A DNA stretch of 64,000 nt, from contig CAUZLF010000208.1 of the NCBI GenBank assembly GCA_963580285.1, forward strand, positions 1-64,000, read 5' to 3'. The DNA comes from Lucinisca nassula (lineage: Eukaryota; Mollusca; Bivalvia; Lucinida; Lucinidae). The notes below the pieces were generated by a model, which did no database searches, had not been told where the DNA came from, and was given only the letters and a program-made list of their open reading frames with translations. Both the position numbers and the translations under genes were made by a program. Shown here piece after piece: positions 50,441 to 60,649 of the stretch (position 1 is the stretch's first letter; the number at the start of each line of letters is the position of its first letter).

Positions 50441-51148
50441 ACAAGTGGAGGCAATGATCAGGAATCGATACAATCAACATACAGCTCCCATCAGAGACAC
50501 CAAAGGGAAAGACACACAAACATGAAAAAAAAACAGACCCTAATGGAAACACTAACAGCTGAAAGCCAAAAGGACAGTTACTTTCCAACAAAATGGCCAA
50601 CAGGCTATCCAAATAAAATAACATAAGCGACACAAACACCTAAAGACAAACCGTAACAAAAACAAACCGCGACAGGAGAACCGCCTTGGAACGGTCAGCG
50701 GAAATGAATTCCACTGGGGGGCTTAAATCGATTTTACGTGGCCACAATCCTCGCCCTTACTGCCGTCGCGATTTAGATAAATAATTTGTTCAGTCCGCAT
50801 GAAGGCCGCCTAACTCATCAGTGCAACATCTCCGTGAACAGAAATAATCAAACAACCATAGAGATGAAATAACGGTAAGGACTCGACAGCAAGAAACCAC
50901 TGAAATGCTGGAGCAAAAGAAAACCAACAGTTAGATTCCGATGGGCCCGACCAGTGACAGAGCATCAGGCACCAACCAACATTACCTTGAATAAGATCTC
51001 TCTAATTCTCAATAAGCCTTTACGTTGGAACCTTCATAGAATCTGAGGCGTGACCCACCGGCGTGCAATTAAAGAGGGAAGCAAAGTTGTCAACCGTGAT
51101 TTTGTTAACTACCATGCATGCAGTCTGTCATATAACATTTATGTTCAA
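50441..51148 (-). mobile_element. PLE 3' UTR with RT C-terminal remnant
   Basis: GGCAATGATCAGGAATCGAT at the 3' end, GGGGGGCTTAAATCG, then the last about 30 RT codons to about 51148. Subfamily like 24166. Confidence 0.8.
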
Positions 51149-51335
51149 CCGCTTAGAGGATCTAAGCCTGCCCAGGTCAAGCGGTGCGAGTCGGACCGTC
51201 CATGCTTATAAACCCTATTGGTTTCATTTGGCGACAGGGCTTGAGATGTCATTTCATCTCAATGTCGGGTAAAAGTCCCACAAAATTGGAAGCAATTTTT
51301 CCAAAATGACCTATACAGTGTTGACGGGGAATAAT
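51149..51335 (+). mobile_element. SINE-like repeat E, body
   Basis: ACCGCTTAGAGGATCTAAGC through ACAGTGTTGACGGGGA; joined directly to PLE RT sequence. Confidence 0.65.
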
Positions 51336-51603
51336 AAAAAAAAAGATTCAGTTGAATTAACAACTAAGAATGAAGTACATTTAGTAATCAATACACAAGA
51401 TATCTTTGTTTGTTGTTGTTGTTGTTTTTTTACAGAGACTATGGTGGAGAAAGCTTTCTCTCAGTTTCTGATGTCAGTAGTGTTCCTACAAATTTAAATA
51501 ATACTTCTAGCCTCTCTAGTGTCTTTAATATTTCAGTTTAATATAAAGAAGCTTTTAACCGACTCTGAGATCTCAGCATATACCGCCCAAACAAACTAAA
51601 CAA
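51336..51603. other. no gene seen
   Basis: AT-rich, with TTG repeats near 51409-51423. Confidence 0.4.
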
Positions 51604-51760
51604 ACTTATAGGGTTTATATGCAGGGACGGACGACCCGCACCACTTTGCCTGGGCAGGCGACGACCTTAAATGCGGTTTACCAGTACTCGTGTTTCAGCT
51701 CTGGTTGGAAGCACAATGCATCCCAGTCCATTTTTCCAAGCCCCGATGGACAGAGGCTAA
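51604..51760 (-). mobile_element. SINE-like repeat E fragment
   Basis: GGGTTTATATGCAGGGACGG, CCTGGGCAGGC, TTTACCAGTACTCGTGTTTC, AAGCCCCGATGG in reverse. Confidence 0.6.
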
Positions 51761-51834
51761 AGACACGTTTACATTTTTTTTCTTTGACATCTTTAATTTC
51801 TTGTAACATAACTCACAAGGTATTCATGGTGTTA

Positions 51835-52376
51835 ACTGAAAGAAAAATGGCTTTAAAAATGGCTCTGTCTCTGGTTGGGCCAATCGGAGTCTAACTATTC
51901 GTTTTCGTTTGCTTCGGCATATGGTGGTTTCATGCTGTCGAGTCCGCACCGTTGTTTCATCTTTGTGGTTGAATGATTTTTGTGTCCACGGAGATGTTAA
52001 TCTGATGAGTTAGGAGGCTTTCATGCGGACTGAACAAATTATTTGTCTAAATCGCGACGGAAGTAAGGGCGAGGATTGCGGCCACGTAAAATCGATTTAA
52101 GCCCCCCAGTGGAAATCTTTCCACTGACCGTTCCAAGGCGGTTCTTCTGTGGCGATTTATTTATGTTGTTGTTTGTTACTTACTGTGTGTATCACTTGTG
52201 TCTTTTTATTTTGGATGACCATATGGCCATTTTGTGGGAAAGTAACTGTCCTTATGGCCTTCCTTTGTTAAGGTTTCCATTATGGTCTGGTCGCTTAATG
52301 TTTGTGTTTCTTTCCCTTTGGTGTCTTTGATGGGTGGAGTAAGTTAATTGTATCGATTCCTGATGTTTGTTTTACT
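51835..52376 (+). mobile_element. PLE 3' UTR, plus orientation
   Basis: CTCTGTCTCTGGTTGGGCCA to GTTTTACTTCTCC. Tail-to-tail with the next inverted copy at 52377. Confidence 0.85.
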
Positions 52377-52765
52377 TCTCCTTTAAACATGAAACAACAG
52401 ACCCTAATGAAAACAACAATAGGGGAAAGCCAAAAGGACAGTTACTTTCCCACAAAATGGCCATAGGCTATCCAAAATAAAATAATATAAGCGACACAAA
52501 CATCCACAGACAAACCATAGCAAAAATTAACCGCGAGAGAAGAAGCGCCTTGGAACGGTCAGCGGAAACGAATTCCACGGGGCTGGGGGGGGGGGGGGGT
52601 GGGGGGTTGGGGTGGGGGGCGGGGCGGGGGATGGAGCAAGAAACCACTAACATGCTGGAGCAAAAGAAAACCAGCAGTTAGACTCCGATGGACCCGACCA
52701 GAGACAGAGCATCGGTTACCAACAAACATAAGCCTTAACGCTGGAACCGTCATAGAATCTAAGGT
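52377..52765 (-). mobile_element. PLE 3' UTR with G-rich expansion
   Basis: AAACATGAAACAACAGACCC to GGAACCGTCATAGAATCTAA. About 250 bp of the centre is replaced by the G-rich block 52577-52631. Confidence 0.8.
52577..52631 (+). repeat. G-rich tract with quadruplex potential
   Basis: More than 40 G in about 55 bases, in runs of 3 to 16 separated by single T, C or TT. Several four-run sets fit the G-quadruplex pattern. Confidence 0.85.
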
Positions 52766-52849
52766 TGGTGATGATGATGAGGTGGATTTCGTGTTTAACG
52801 ACGCGTCAACCCTCTTTGTGGGTCATAAGCGCCAAGCGGTTAATGGTTA

Positions 52850-52999
52850 AACGCATGAAAAAAAGTCAGTATGATCTGTATAAAAATCTGAAACAGTTAA
52901 ATCTTATGAAAAAGTCCATTTTGTTTAAGAATAAAATAATATTATCAACATGTACATGTTGAAACAATCGTTGCAAAGTGTCAGCTTTGAAATATAAGT
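52850..52999 (-). pseudogene. LINE RNase H domain, 3' end (piece)
   Basis: Minus-strand reading CNLYFKADTLQRLFQHV continues the segment at 53957-54324 after removal of the insertion at 53000-53956. Confidence 0.65.
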
Positions 53000-53012
53000 T
53001 ACATGAGGGTGA

Positions 53013-53175
53013 GTGAGTGAGTGTTTCAGTTTTACGTCCCACCAACAGCTAAGGTTATACGGAGACGGGACCTCGGTTTAAAGACCCATCCGAAAGTCTG
53101 GAGAAGCCCGGGATCGAACCTGCGACCCCTGGTTTACTAGGCGAGTAGCGTAACCACTCGACCACGGAGGCTTCA
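53013..53175 (-). mobile_element. tRNA-derived SINE, family D
   Basis: Minus strand: CCTCCGTGGTCGAGTGGTTA (A-box-like), CAGGTTCGATCCCGGG (B-box-like), GGTGGGACGTAAAACTGAAA and a (TCAC)n tail at the left end. Lies at the left edge of a PLE insertion. Confidence 0.82.
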
Positions 53176-53943
53176 GAAAAATATATAACCGCAATGACTT
53201 CAGCACCCAATTTCGTAAAATCATAATTCGATATAAAAAGATTGGGTACAACATGGATATTATACGACTGACTGCATGCATGGTAGTTAACCCAATCACG
53301 GTTGGCAACTTTGCTTCCCTCTTTAATTGCACGCCGGTGGGTCAGGCCTCGGATTCTATGACGGCTCCAACGTAAAGGCTTATTGAAAATTAAAGAGATA
53401 ATGTTGGTTGGTGCCTGATGCTCTGTCTCTGGTCGGGCTCATCGGAGTCTAACTGTTGGTTTTCTTTTGCTCCAGCATTTCAGTGGTTTCTTGCTGTCGA
53501 GTCCTCACCGTTGTCTCACCTCTGTGGTTCTTTGATTTCTGTGTTCACGGAGATGTTGCCCTGATGAGTTAGGAGGCCTTCATGCGGACTGAATAAATTA
53601 TTTGTCTAAATCGCGACGGAAGTAAGGGCGAGGATTGTGGCCACGTAAAATCGATTTAAGCCCCCCAGTGGAAATCTTCCACTGACCGTTCCAAGGCGGC
53701 TCTTCTGTGGCGATTTATTCATGTTGTTGTTTGTTACTTACTGTGTGTATCACTTGTGTCTTTTAATTTTGGATGGCCATTTGGCCATTTTGTGGGAAAG
53801 TAACTGTCCATATGGCCTTCCTTTGTTTAGGTTTCCATTATGGTCTGGTCGCTTAATGTTTGTATTTCTTTCCCTTTGGTGTCTTTTATGGATGGAGTAA
53901 GTTAATTGTATCAATTCCTGATCTTTGTTTTACTTCTTCTTTC
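53176..53943 (+). mobile_element. 5'-truncated PLE, plus orientation
   Basis: RT C-terminal codons (53180-53370), 3' UTR and 3' end ACTTCTTCTTTC. Together with the SINE it is flanked by the 13-bp duplication TACATGAGGGTGA (53000-53012 and 53944-53956). Confidence 0.88.
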
Positions 53944-53956
53944 TACATGAGGGTGA

Positions 53957-54324
53957 AAAGTCAACACAGTCAATTAAGATATGTTTTACAGTGAAAGGCT
54001 GATCACAGCTTACACAAGAAGGTCGATCATCACCTTTCAAAATAAAACAGTGAGTAACTCTAGTATGGCAAATGCGTAATCGCGTTAAAACTACATCCTC
54101 TTTTTTGGAAAACTGTGGAGGAGAGCATTTTGTTCCAACGCCAGGTTTAATGGCATGGAGTTTGTTATCTATTGCACGACCTTATTCGCCTTGCCATTCC
54201 GACAATATTTATCTGTTGATAAATGGTTTATAATTATTAAAAGGAATTTTAAAAATAGACGGATCAAGATTGAGCGATTCCTTTGCTTTCTTGTCAACAT
54301 ACTCATTGCCGACAATGCCAGTAT
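53957..54324 (-). pseudogene. LINE RNase H domain and Cys-His tail (piece)
   Basis: Minus strand reads LSGNEYVDKKAKESL (conserved end of RNase H I) and RICHTRVTHCFILKGDDRPS with a CxxC and downstream His/Cys. Typical C terminus of jockey/I-group LINEs. Interrupted on both sides. Confidence 0.75.
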
Positions 54325-54621
54325 GTCATTTTTTATTTTTATTTGCCTTCACTGCAGCTGGTGTTGTGCCGTGAGGCGGCCGTAAAACGTCTTCCCGTAC
54401 ATCAACCATAGTGCAGTTTATATTTTACTTTTGGTCCTTTGAGACCAGCGTGAATATTCTGAGAAATCAGAAATAAGTTATTGGTTTAGACTCATATTCT
54501 AGACAGGTTTTTAATTATTTGGACACCTTTTTAATTTATATCAGTCTTTGAATCGACTGCCTATTCGAAATTCGCAAAATTGCAGTATGTTTCCTCTGGC
54601 TGTCTTTGCCGGATCATTATA

Positions 54622-54667
54622 GGGTCACTGATGAGGCTTTATTAGCCGAAACTACGTAGTATGACCC
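54622..54667 (+). ncRNA. hammerhead ribozyme, unit 1
   Basis: GGGTCA (stem I 5'), core CTGATGA, stem II GGCT-TTATT-AGCC, core GAAA, stem III CTACGTAG with no spare loop, TA, then TGACCC (stem I 3'). All invariant core bases are present. Predicted cut after A54661. The self-complementary short stem III suggests action as a dimer. Confidence 0.9.
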
Positions 54668-55004
54668 ATCTTCTTTCTTATGGATGTTTTTATTGCTCTT
54701 AAAGGAACTCATTTTTGATTTTTATTTGCCTTCACTGCAGCTGGTGTTGTGCCGTGTGGCGGCCGTAAAACGTCTACCCGTACATCAACCATAGTGCAGT
54801 TTATATTTTACTTTTGGTCCTTTGAGACCAGCTTGAATATTCTGAGAAATCAGAAATAAGTTATTGGTTCAGACTCATATTCTAGACAGGTTTTTAATTA
54901 TTTGGACACCTTTTTGATTTATATCAGTCTTTGAATCGACTGCCTATTCGAAATTCGCAAAATTGCAGTATGTTTCCTCTGGCTTTCTTTGCCGGATCAT
55001 TATA

Positions 55005-55050
55005 GGGTCACTGATGAGGCTTTATTAGCCGAAACTACGTAGTATGACCC
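55005..55050 (+). ncRNA. hammerhead ribozyme, unit 2
   Basis: Identical 46-nt motif to unit 1. Predicted cut after A55044, exactly 383 nt from the first. Confidence 0.9.
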
Positions 55051-55103
55051 ATCTTCTTTCTTAGGGATGTTTTCATTGCTCTTAAAGGAACTCATTTTTG
55101 ATT

Positions 55104-55345
55104 TTTAATTAGAAGCCAACAAAACAAGATTTGGTGAGTTTTAGAAATTTCGTGATGTTTTTCGATCAATTTTTGTATTTGAGGATTTTTGGATGAGCCT
55201 TAAGCACAGAAAGTGAATCAGAAATTCAAATTGCTTTTTGAATTGTTGAAGAACTGACAAACTCTAAAGCTGGGTCTATTACTTTGGCTTCAGCTGTAAA
55301 AATAGATTAACCATCTGGAAGGCGCAAGGTTTTGTGCATATCTTT
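55104..55345 (-). pseudogene. LINE RNase H domain, N-terminal piece
   Basis: Minus strand reads LQ-AEAKVIDPALEFV and SDSLSVLKAHPKILKYKN, the first half of RNase H I with its conserved acidic residues. It continues in 53957-54324. A frameshift lies near 55235. Confidence 0.7.
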
Positions 55346-55348
55346 AGA

Positions 55349-55803
55349 AACTCGACAGCTAGAAACCATTGAAATGCTGGAGCAAAAGAAAACCAACAGT
55401 TAGACTCCGATGGGTCCGACCAGAGAAAGAGCATCAGGCACCAGCCAACATTACCTTGAATTAGATCTCTCTAATTCTCAATAAGCCTTTACACTGGAAC
55501 CGTCATAGAATATGATGCCTGACCCACCGGCGTGCAATTAAAGAGGGAAGCAAAGTTGTCAACCTCGATTGGATTAACTACCATGCATGCAGTCTGTCGT
55601 ATAACATTTATGTTGTACCCAATCTTTTTATATCGAATAATGATTTTACGAAATTGGGTGCTGAAGTCATTGCGATTATATATTTTACTGAATTTATATT
55701 CTAAGTCACCATAAAATTCGGGTTCCGATAGAACCTTGTTGCAGAAAAGATTTAAGTCCAATTTTGAAATTAAATCAGAATGACGTCTATAAAATTTTAA
55801 AAA
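55349..55803 (-). pseudogene. PLE: end of 3' UTR and RT C-terminal fragment
   Basis: CTCGACAGCTAGAAACCATT to ATAAGCCTTTACACTGGAAC is 3' UTR. RT codons run from 55490 to 55803 (LSEPEFYGDLEYKFSKIYNR). RT continues at 56333 after an inserted PLE tail. Confidence 0.82.
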
Positions 55804-55805
55804 GG

Positions 55806-56332
55806 TTTTTCTCTGTCTCTGGCCGGGCTCATCGGAGTCTAACTGTTGGTTTTCTTTTGCTCCAGCATTTCAGTGGTTTCTTGCTGTCGAGTCCTCACCG
55901 TTGTCTCACCTCTGTGGTTCTTTGATTTCTGTGTTCACGGAGATGTTGCACTGATGAGTTAGGAGGCCTTCATGCGGACTGAACAAATTATTTGTCTAAA
56001 TCGCGACGGAAGTAAGGGCGAGGATTGTGGCCACGTAAAATCGATTTAAGCCCCCCAGTGGAAATCTTCCACTGACCGTTCCAAGGCGGCTCTTCTGTGG
56101 CGATTTATTTATGTTGTTGTTTGTTACTTACTGTGTGTATCACTTGTGTCTTTTAATTTTGGATGGCCATATGGCCATTTTGTGGGAAAGTAACTGTCCA
56201 TATGACCTTCCTTTGTTTAGGTTTCCATTATGGTCTGGTCGCTTAATGTTTGTATTTCTTTCCCTTTGGTGTATTTTATGGATGGAGTAAGTTAATTGTA
56301 TCAATTCCTGATCTTTGTTTTACTTCTACTTT
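55806..56332 (+). mobile_element. PLE 3' UTR inserted in an older PLE RT
   Basis: CTCTGTCTCTGGCCGGGCTC to GTTTTACTTCTAC, opposite orientation to the RT it splits (KAF codons at 55803, continuing at 56333). Short T-run duplication only. Confidence 0.85.
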
Positions 56333-56641
56333 TCGTAGTTTATGATACCGATATCCCTGATTAAGAAGTTGAGCCGTTAACAATTTATTACGAGTGTTGA
56401 AGTCAGTTACATGACTACACACTCTAGCAAATCGAATTAATTGCGAAATATAAGCGCCGTAGGATGGCGCACGAGGAACATCACCATCCAAAAAGGAAAA
56501 TTCACAATCTCAAAATAAAAATCATCGCGCCTATCATAAATCATCCAAAAAGGAAAATTCACAATCTCAAAATAAAAATCATCGCGCTTATCATAAATTT
56601 TGCAAGAAACAAACCCATCTACAATTGATGGATGTAAAGTA
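56333..56641 (-). pseudogene. PLE RT fragment, continuation
   Basis: TDFNTRNKLLTAQLLNQGYR back to VDGFVSCKIYDKRDD. An 80-bp local duplication (ATCATCCAAAAAGGAAAATT) lies at about 56480-56580. Truncated at LHPSIVDG and joined to the next PLE 3' end. Confidence 0.82.
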
Positions 56642-57220
56642 GAAGTGAAACAAAGATCAGAAATCAATACAATTAACTTACTCCACCCATCAAAGACACC
56701 AAAGGGAAAGAAACACAAACATGAAGCGACCAGACCATAATGGAAACCTTAACAAAGGATGGCCATACAGTTACTTTCCCTCAAAATGGCCAAATGGCCA
56801 TCCAAAATAAAAAGACACAAGTGATACAAACAGTAAGTAGTAACAAACAACAACATAAATAAACCGCCACAGAAGAACCGCCTTGGAACGGTCAGTGGAA
56901 AGAATTCCACTGGGGTCTTAAATCGATTTTACATGGCCATAATTCTCCCCCTTACCTCTGTCGCGGTATACACTAATTTTGTTTAGTCCGCATGAAGGCT
57001 TCCTAACTCATCAGTGTAACATCTCTGAGAACATACAAATCAAAAGCTACAGAGATGAAACAAGGTTGAGGACTCGACAGCATACAACAACAGAATTGCT
57101 GGAGCAAAAGAAAACCAACAGTTAGACTCCGTGGGGCCCGACCAAAGACGGAGCATCAGGAGCCAACCAACATAAAGAATACTAAAATAAAATAAAATTC
57201 CATTTATGTTTTTACGCTGG
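56642..57220 (-). mobile_element. PLE 3' UTR, diverged copy
   Basis: GTAGAAGTGAAACAAAGATC to TTTTTACGCTGGAACCGTC with more differences than neighbouring copies. Confidence 0.82.
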
Positions 57221-57977
57221 AACCGTCATATAATCTTAAGCCCGACCCAACGGTGTGCAATCAAAGAGGGAAGCAAAGTTGCCAACCGTGATCGGGTTAA
57301 CCACCATGCATGCAGTCTGTTTTATAATACTGATGTTGTACCCAATCTTTATATATCGACGAACGATTTTACGAAATTGGGTACTAAATTCATTACAGGC
57401 ATGGTTTTTTTTCTAAATTTATATACTATGTCACCATAGAATTCGGGTTCCGATAGGCCTTGTAGCAGAAGTGTTATAAGTCCAATATTGAATTTTGAAA
57501 CCAAATCAGAATGACGTCTATAAAACATAGAAAAGGCTTTACGTAGTTAATGATACCGATACCCCTGATTAAGAAGTTTAGCGGTTAATAATTTATTACA
57601 AGTGTTGAAGTCTGATACATGACTAGACACTCTAGCGAATCGAATTAACTGCGAAATATAAACCCCGTACGATGTCGCACGAGGAACATCACCGTCCAAA
57701 AATGGAAATTTACAATCCCGAAATCAAAATCATCACGTTTATCATAGAATTTGCAAGAAATAAATCCATCTACAATAGATAAGTGTAAATCCAAAAAGAG
57801 GGGGCTCGGTATCAGAGGAATTTGCTTTGTTTAACTGAAGTTCTAGGGGATAAATCTGACTGATCAAACCATCAAAGTAAGTATTGTCAATATTTATTAA
57901 ATCATCTAAATATTTAGAAGTAGAACTAAAAGCTTCAATTATTTTAGATTGGTTATCAATGGAAAGCGACAACATGA
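57221..57977 (-). pseudogene. PLE RT C-terminal half, old copy
   Basis: Carries KYLDDLINIDNTYFDG and downstream RT blocks with frameshifts (for example near 57800, 57715) and stops. Clearly older than 38090-38858, yet its 5' junction with a PLE 3' end is base-for-base the same. Confidence 0.82.
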
Positions 57978-58546
57978 AAAGTAGAAGTAAAACAAAGATC
58001 AGGAATTGATACAATTAACTTACTCCACCCATAAAAGACACCAAAGGGAAAGAAATACAAACATTAAGCGACCAGACCATAATGGAAACCTAAACAAAGG
58101 AAGGCCATAAGGACAGTTACTTTCCCACAAAATGGCCATATGGCCATCCAAAATTAAAAGACACAAGTGATACATACAGTAGGTAACAAACAACAACATA
58201 AATAAATCGCCACAGAAGATCCGCCTTGGAACGGTCAGTGGAAGATTTCCACTGGGGGGCTTAAATCGATTTTACGTGGCCACAATCCTCGCCCTTACTT
58301 CCGTCGCGATTTAGACAAATAATTTGTTCAGTCCGCATGAAGGCCTCCTAACTCATCAGTGCAACATCTCCGTGAACACAAAAATCAAAGAACCACAGAG
58401 GTGAGACAACGGTGAGGACTCGACAGCAAGAAACCACTGAAATGCTGGAGCAAAAGAAAACCAACAGTTAGACTCCGATGAGCCCGACCAGAGACAGATC
58501 ATCAGGCACCAACCAACATTACCTTGAATTAGATCTCTCTAATTCT
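57978..58546 (-). mobile_element. PLE 3' UTR
   Basis: GTAGAAGTAAAACAAAGATC to TTAGATCTCTCTAATTCTC. Joined on its upstream side directly to RT N-terminal sequence. Confidence 0.88.
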
Positions 58547-59005
58547 CTGCAGGGGCCAAAACAAACTTCTTATGAAATTCTTGAATACCTAGTTTAAGAT
58601 GACGTAAAGACGTCTTGGGCTTAGGAGGTAATAAGTTAGTATTTTGAGAATAGAAAGAAATGCGTTTATTCACTAGTTTTAAAATGCTAAGTTTCCAGTC
58701 CTTGAGGGCTTTATGCTCAACATACTCTCGCTTACACCATCGATTACCGAATTCATTCAAGGAAGCAGCGATTTCATCTCTACATTTACTGAAATCAATT
58801 TTAGAAGGAAACCGATATTTCGGTCCTTTAGAAATTATATTCCTTATCCTAGAATCAGGAATAATTTTCAAATTGCCAGTATTTACATTACCAGCAGCAG
58901 GATAGCAATACTTTGAGTTTTTACAATCACATGAATCAGGAGTATTAGTATCAATATCAAGATCTGAAACAAGTTTATTGAAATTAAAAATGATAGATCT
59001 AACAG
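58547..59005 (-). pseudogene. PLE RT N-terminal fragment of an internally deleted copy
   Basis: IIPDSRIRNIISKGPKYRFP through KLGIQEFHKKFVLAPA, then directly the 3' UTR. The whole catalytic RT is missing. Upstream it continues at 59867 after an inserted PLE. Confidence 0.85.
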
Positions 59006-59866
59006 GTGGGTCAGGCCTCAGATTCTATGACGGCTCCAACGTAAAGGCTTATTGAAAATTAAAGAGATAATGTTGGTTGGTGCCTGATGCTCTGTCTCTG
59101 GTCGGGCTCATCGGAGTCTAACTGTTGGTTTTCTTTTGCTCCAGCATTTCAGTGGTTTCTTGCTGTCGAGTCCTCACCGTTGTCTCACCTCTGTGGTTCT
59201 TTGATTTCTGTGTTCACGGAGATGTTGCACTGATGAGTTAGGAGGCCTTCATGCGGACTGAACAAATTATTTGTCTAAATCGCGACGGAAGTAAGGGCGA
59301 GGATTGTGGCCACGTAAAATCGATTTAAGCCCCCCAGTGGAAATCTTCCACTGACTGTTCCAAGGCGGCTCTTCTGTGGCGATTTATTTATGTTGTTGTT
59401 TGTTACTTACTGTGTGTATCACTTGTGTCTTTTAATTTTGGATGGCCATATGGCCATTTTGTGGGAAAGTAACTGTCCATATGGCCTTCCTTTGTTTAGG
59501 TTTCCATTATGGTCTGGTCGCTTAATGTATGTATTTCTTTCCCTTTGGTGTCTTTTATGGATGGAGTAAGTTTTTTTTTTTTTTTTTTTTTGGTTTTGGT
59601 TTTACGGCCCTTTCAAGATTATTTCACTCATATCGAGCCGATCGTTAATCAGAGGTGGGCGAAAACCGGCGTACCCGGAGAAAAACCACCTGACCTTCCG
59701 TTGCAGAACTTGGCGTCTCACATGTGACCCGAGCGAGGCTCGAACCACAGCGGTGAGAGACCTAATGATCAAGAGTCAGCGCTCTTAACCACTAGGCCAC
59801 GGAGGCCCGTATTATGGAGTAAGTTAATTGTATCAATTCCTGATCTTTGTTTTACATCTACTTTGT
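59006..59866 (+). mobile_element. PLE 3' UTR inserted in PLE RT, carrying a SINE
   Basis: GTGGGTCAGGCCTCAGATTC to GTTTTACATCTAC, plus orientation, within the RT N-terminal region (AACAGGT | TTGTTATA). Contains the SINE at 59571-59813. Confidence 0.88.
59571..59813 (-). mobile_element. SINE family A inserted in a PLE 3' UTR
   Basis: T-run at 59571-59591, body, and tRNA-like head ending near 59809. 10-bp duplication ATGGAGTAAG at 59561-59570 and 59814-59823. Confidence 0.93.
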
Positions 59867-60182
59867 TATATTTATAGCAAATTATAGGTGTTTCAGTATT
59901 TTGAAAATAAGCAGGAATGAAAGAAAGCACCGATCTCTCACGGAAGATACTGGGCAAATCTATAAAATCCATACCCTTATTAATGAAGGATATTTTGAAG
60001 AAATGGCGTTTATTATTAATTTCAGAATCAATGTAAGGACGGAGAGTATGCTGAGTATAGCCTCTAGTTAAGAGAGCCGCATCATATAACTGATGAGAAC
60101 TATCGTAGAATTTATTCGCTTCGGTGTCCAGAAGACGTAAAACAGAAACGGGTAATGAACTTAAAAATGAAAGCATAGAGTG
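59867..60182 (-). pseudogene. PLE RT, N-terminal end
   Basis: Start MLSFLSSLPVSVLRLLDTEA at 60176, through FRERSVLSFIPAYFQNTETP to the insertion point. Same start and spacing to the GIY-YIG ORF as in the 42020 copy. Confidence 0.85.
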
Positions 60183-60212
60183 GCGTCCATGATTTAATAA
60201 TATAATTGACAG

Positions 60213-60644
60213 TCACTTCAGTCTAGTATTGTTTCGTTTAAACGCACGTGATTTACGTTTAAAGTTACCATTTTTCCTGGTGCCGTGAGATCTAGTTCTG
60301 CGTTTTCGACATTCCAGGAGTGAGAAAATATCAAAGTCCGGCATTCTGGAAATATTACCCTCATGATAAATGTTGTCATTAAATCCCAGTGGAAAAGGGG
60401 TCTGTATAAATTTAATCCATTTCAGTTCAGCTTCATGTCTTTTGATTATTTTGAATCTAGATGTAGAATTTGCATCGTAATAAAGTTTTTCCACTGGTTG
60501 TATAACAATGTTATTTACAGAATGACCTGTACGTCGAAAGTGACGGTACAAGAAAGTGTCAGTTTTCTTTGACTTACTCATTCTACGGTAATGCTCGTTC
60601 AATCTAGTTTTAAGCATGCGGTTAGTTTGACCGACGTACTGCAT
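60213..60644 (-). CDS. PLE GIY-YIG endonuclease ORF, N-terminally truncated
   Basis: 143 codons. MQYVGQTNRMLKTRLNEHYR contains the YVGQT (YIG-equivalent) strand, catalytic Arg and EH of the GIY-YIG nuclease. A conserved Glu lies in RHEAELKWIKFIQTPFPLG, and a basic tail follows. The GIY part is lost at 60650, where RT sequence is fused. The ORF ends about 37 bp before the RT start at 60176, so the endonuclease lies upstream of RT, the order reported for Naiad/Chlamys-type PLEs and opposite to classical Penelope. It nicks the target DNA. Catalytic set incomplete in this copy. Confidence 0.85.
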   Translation of the reverse strand: MQYVGQTNRMLKTRLNEHYRRMSKSKKTDTFLYRHFRRTGHSVNNIVIQPVEKLYYDANSTSRFKIIKRHEAELKWIKFIQTPFPLGFNDNIYHEGNISRMPDFDIFSLLECRKRRTRSHGTRKNGNFKRKSRAFKRNNTRLK

Positions 60645-60649
60645 ATTTC

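Larger units (their letters stand above)
54325..55103 (+). mobile_element. retrozyme-like tandem dimer with two hammerhead ribozymes
   Basis: Two head-to-tail copies of a 383-bp unit (about 54335-54717 and 54718-55101), over 97 percent alike by eye, no ORF. Each carries a complete hammerhead motif. The dimer interrupts the RNase H domain of a LINE (pieces 53957-54324 and 55104-55345). Tandem HHR repeats of a few hundred bp that yield circular RNAs are known as animal retrozymes, including in bivalves. This unit fits that class. Confidence 0.82.

Noticed and set aside
55950..55990. CTGATGAGTTAGGAGGCC in the PLE 3' UTR as another hammerhead ribozyme
   Set aside because: The CUGAUGAG box is present and conserved in many copies, but no GAAA box, no matching stem II and no closing stem I were found. 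It may be a decayed motif at best.
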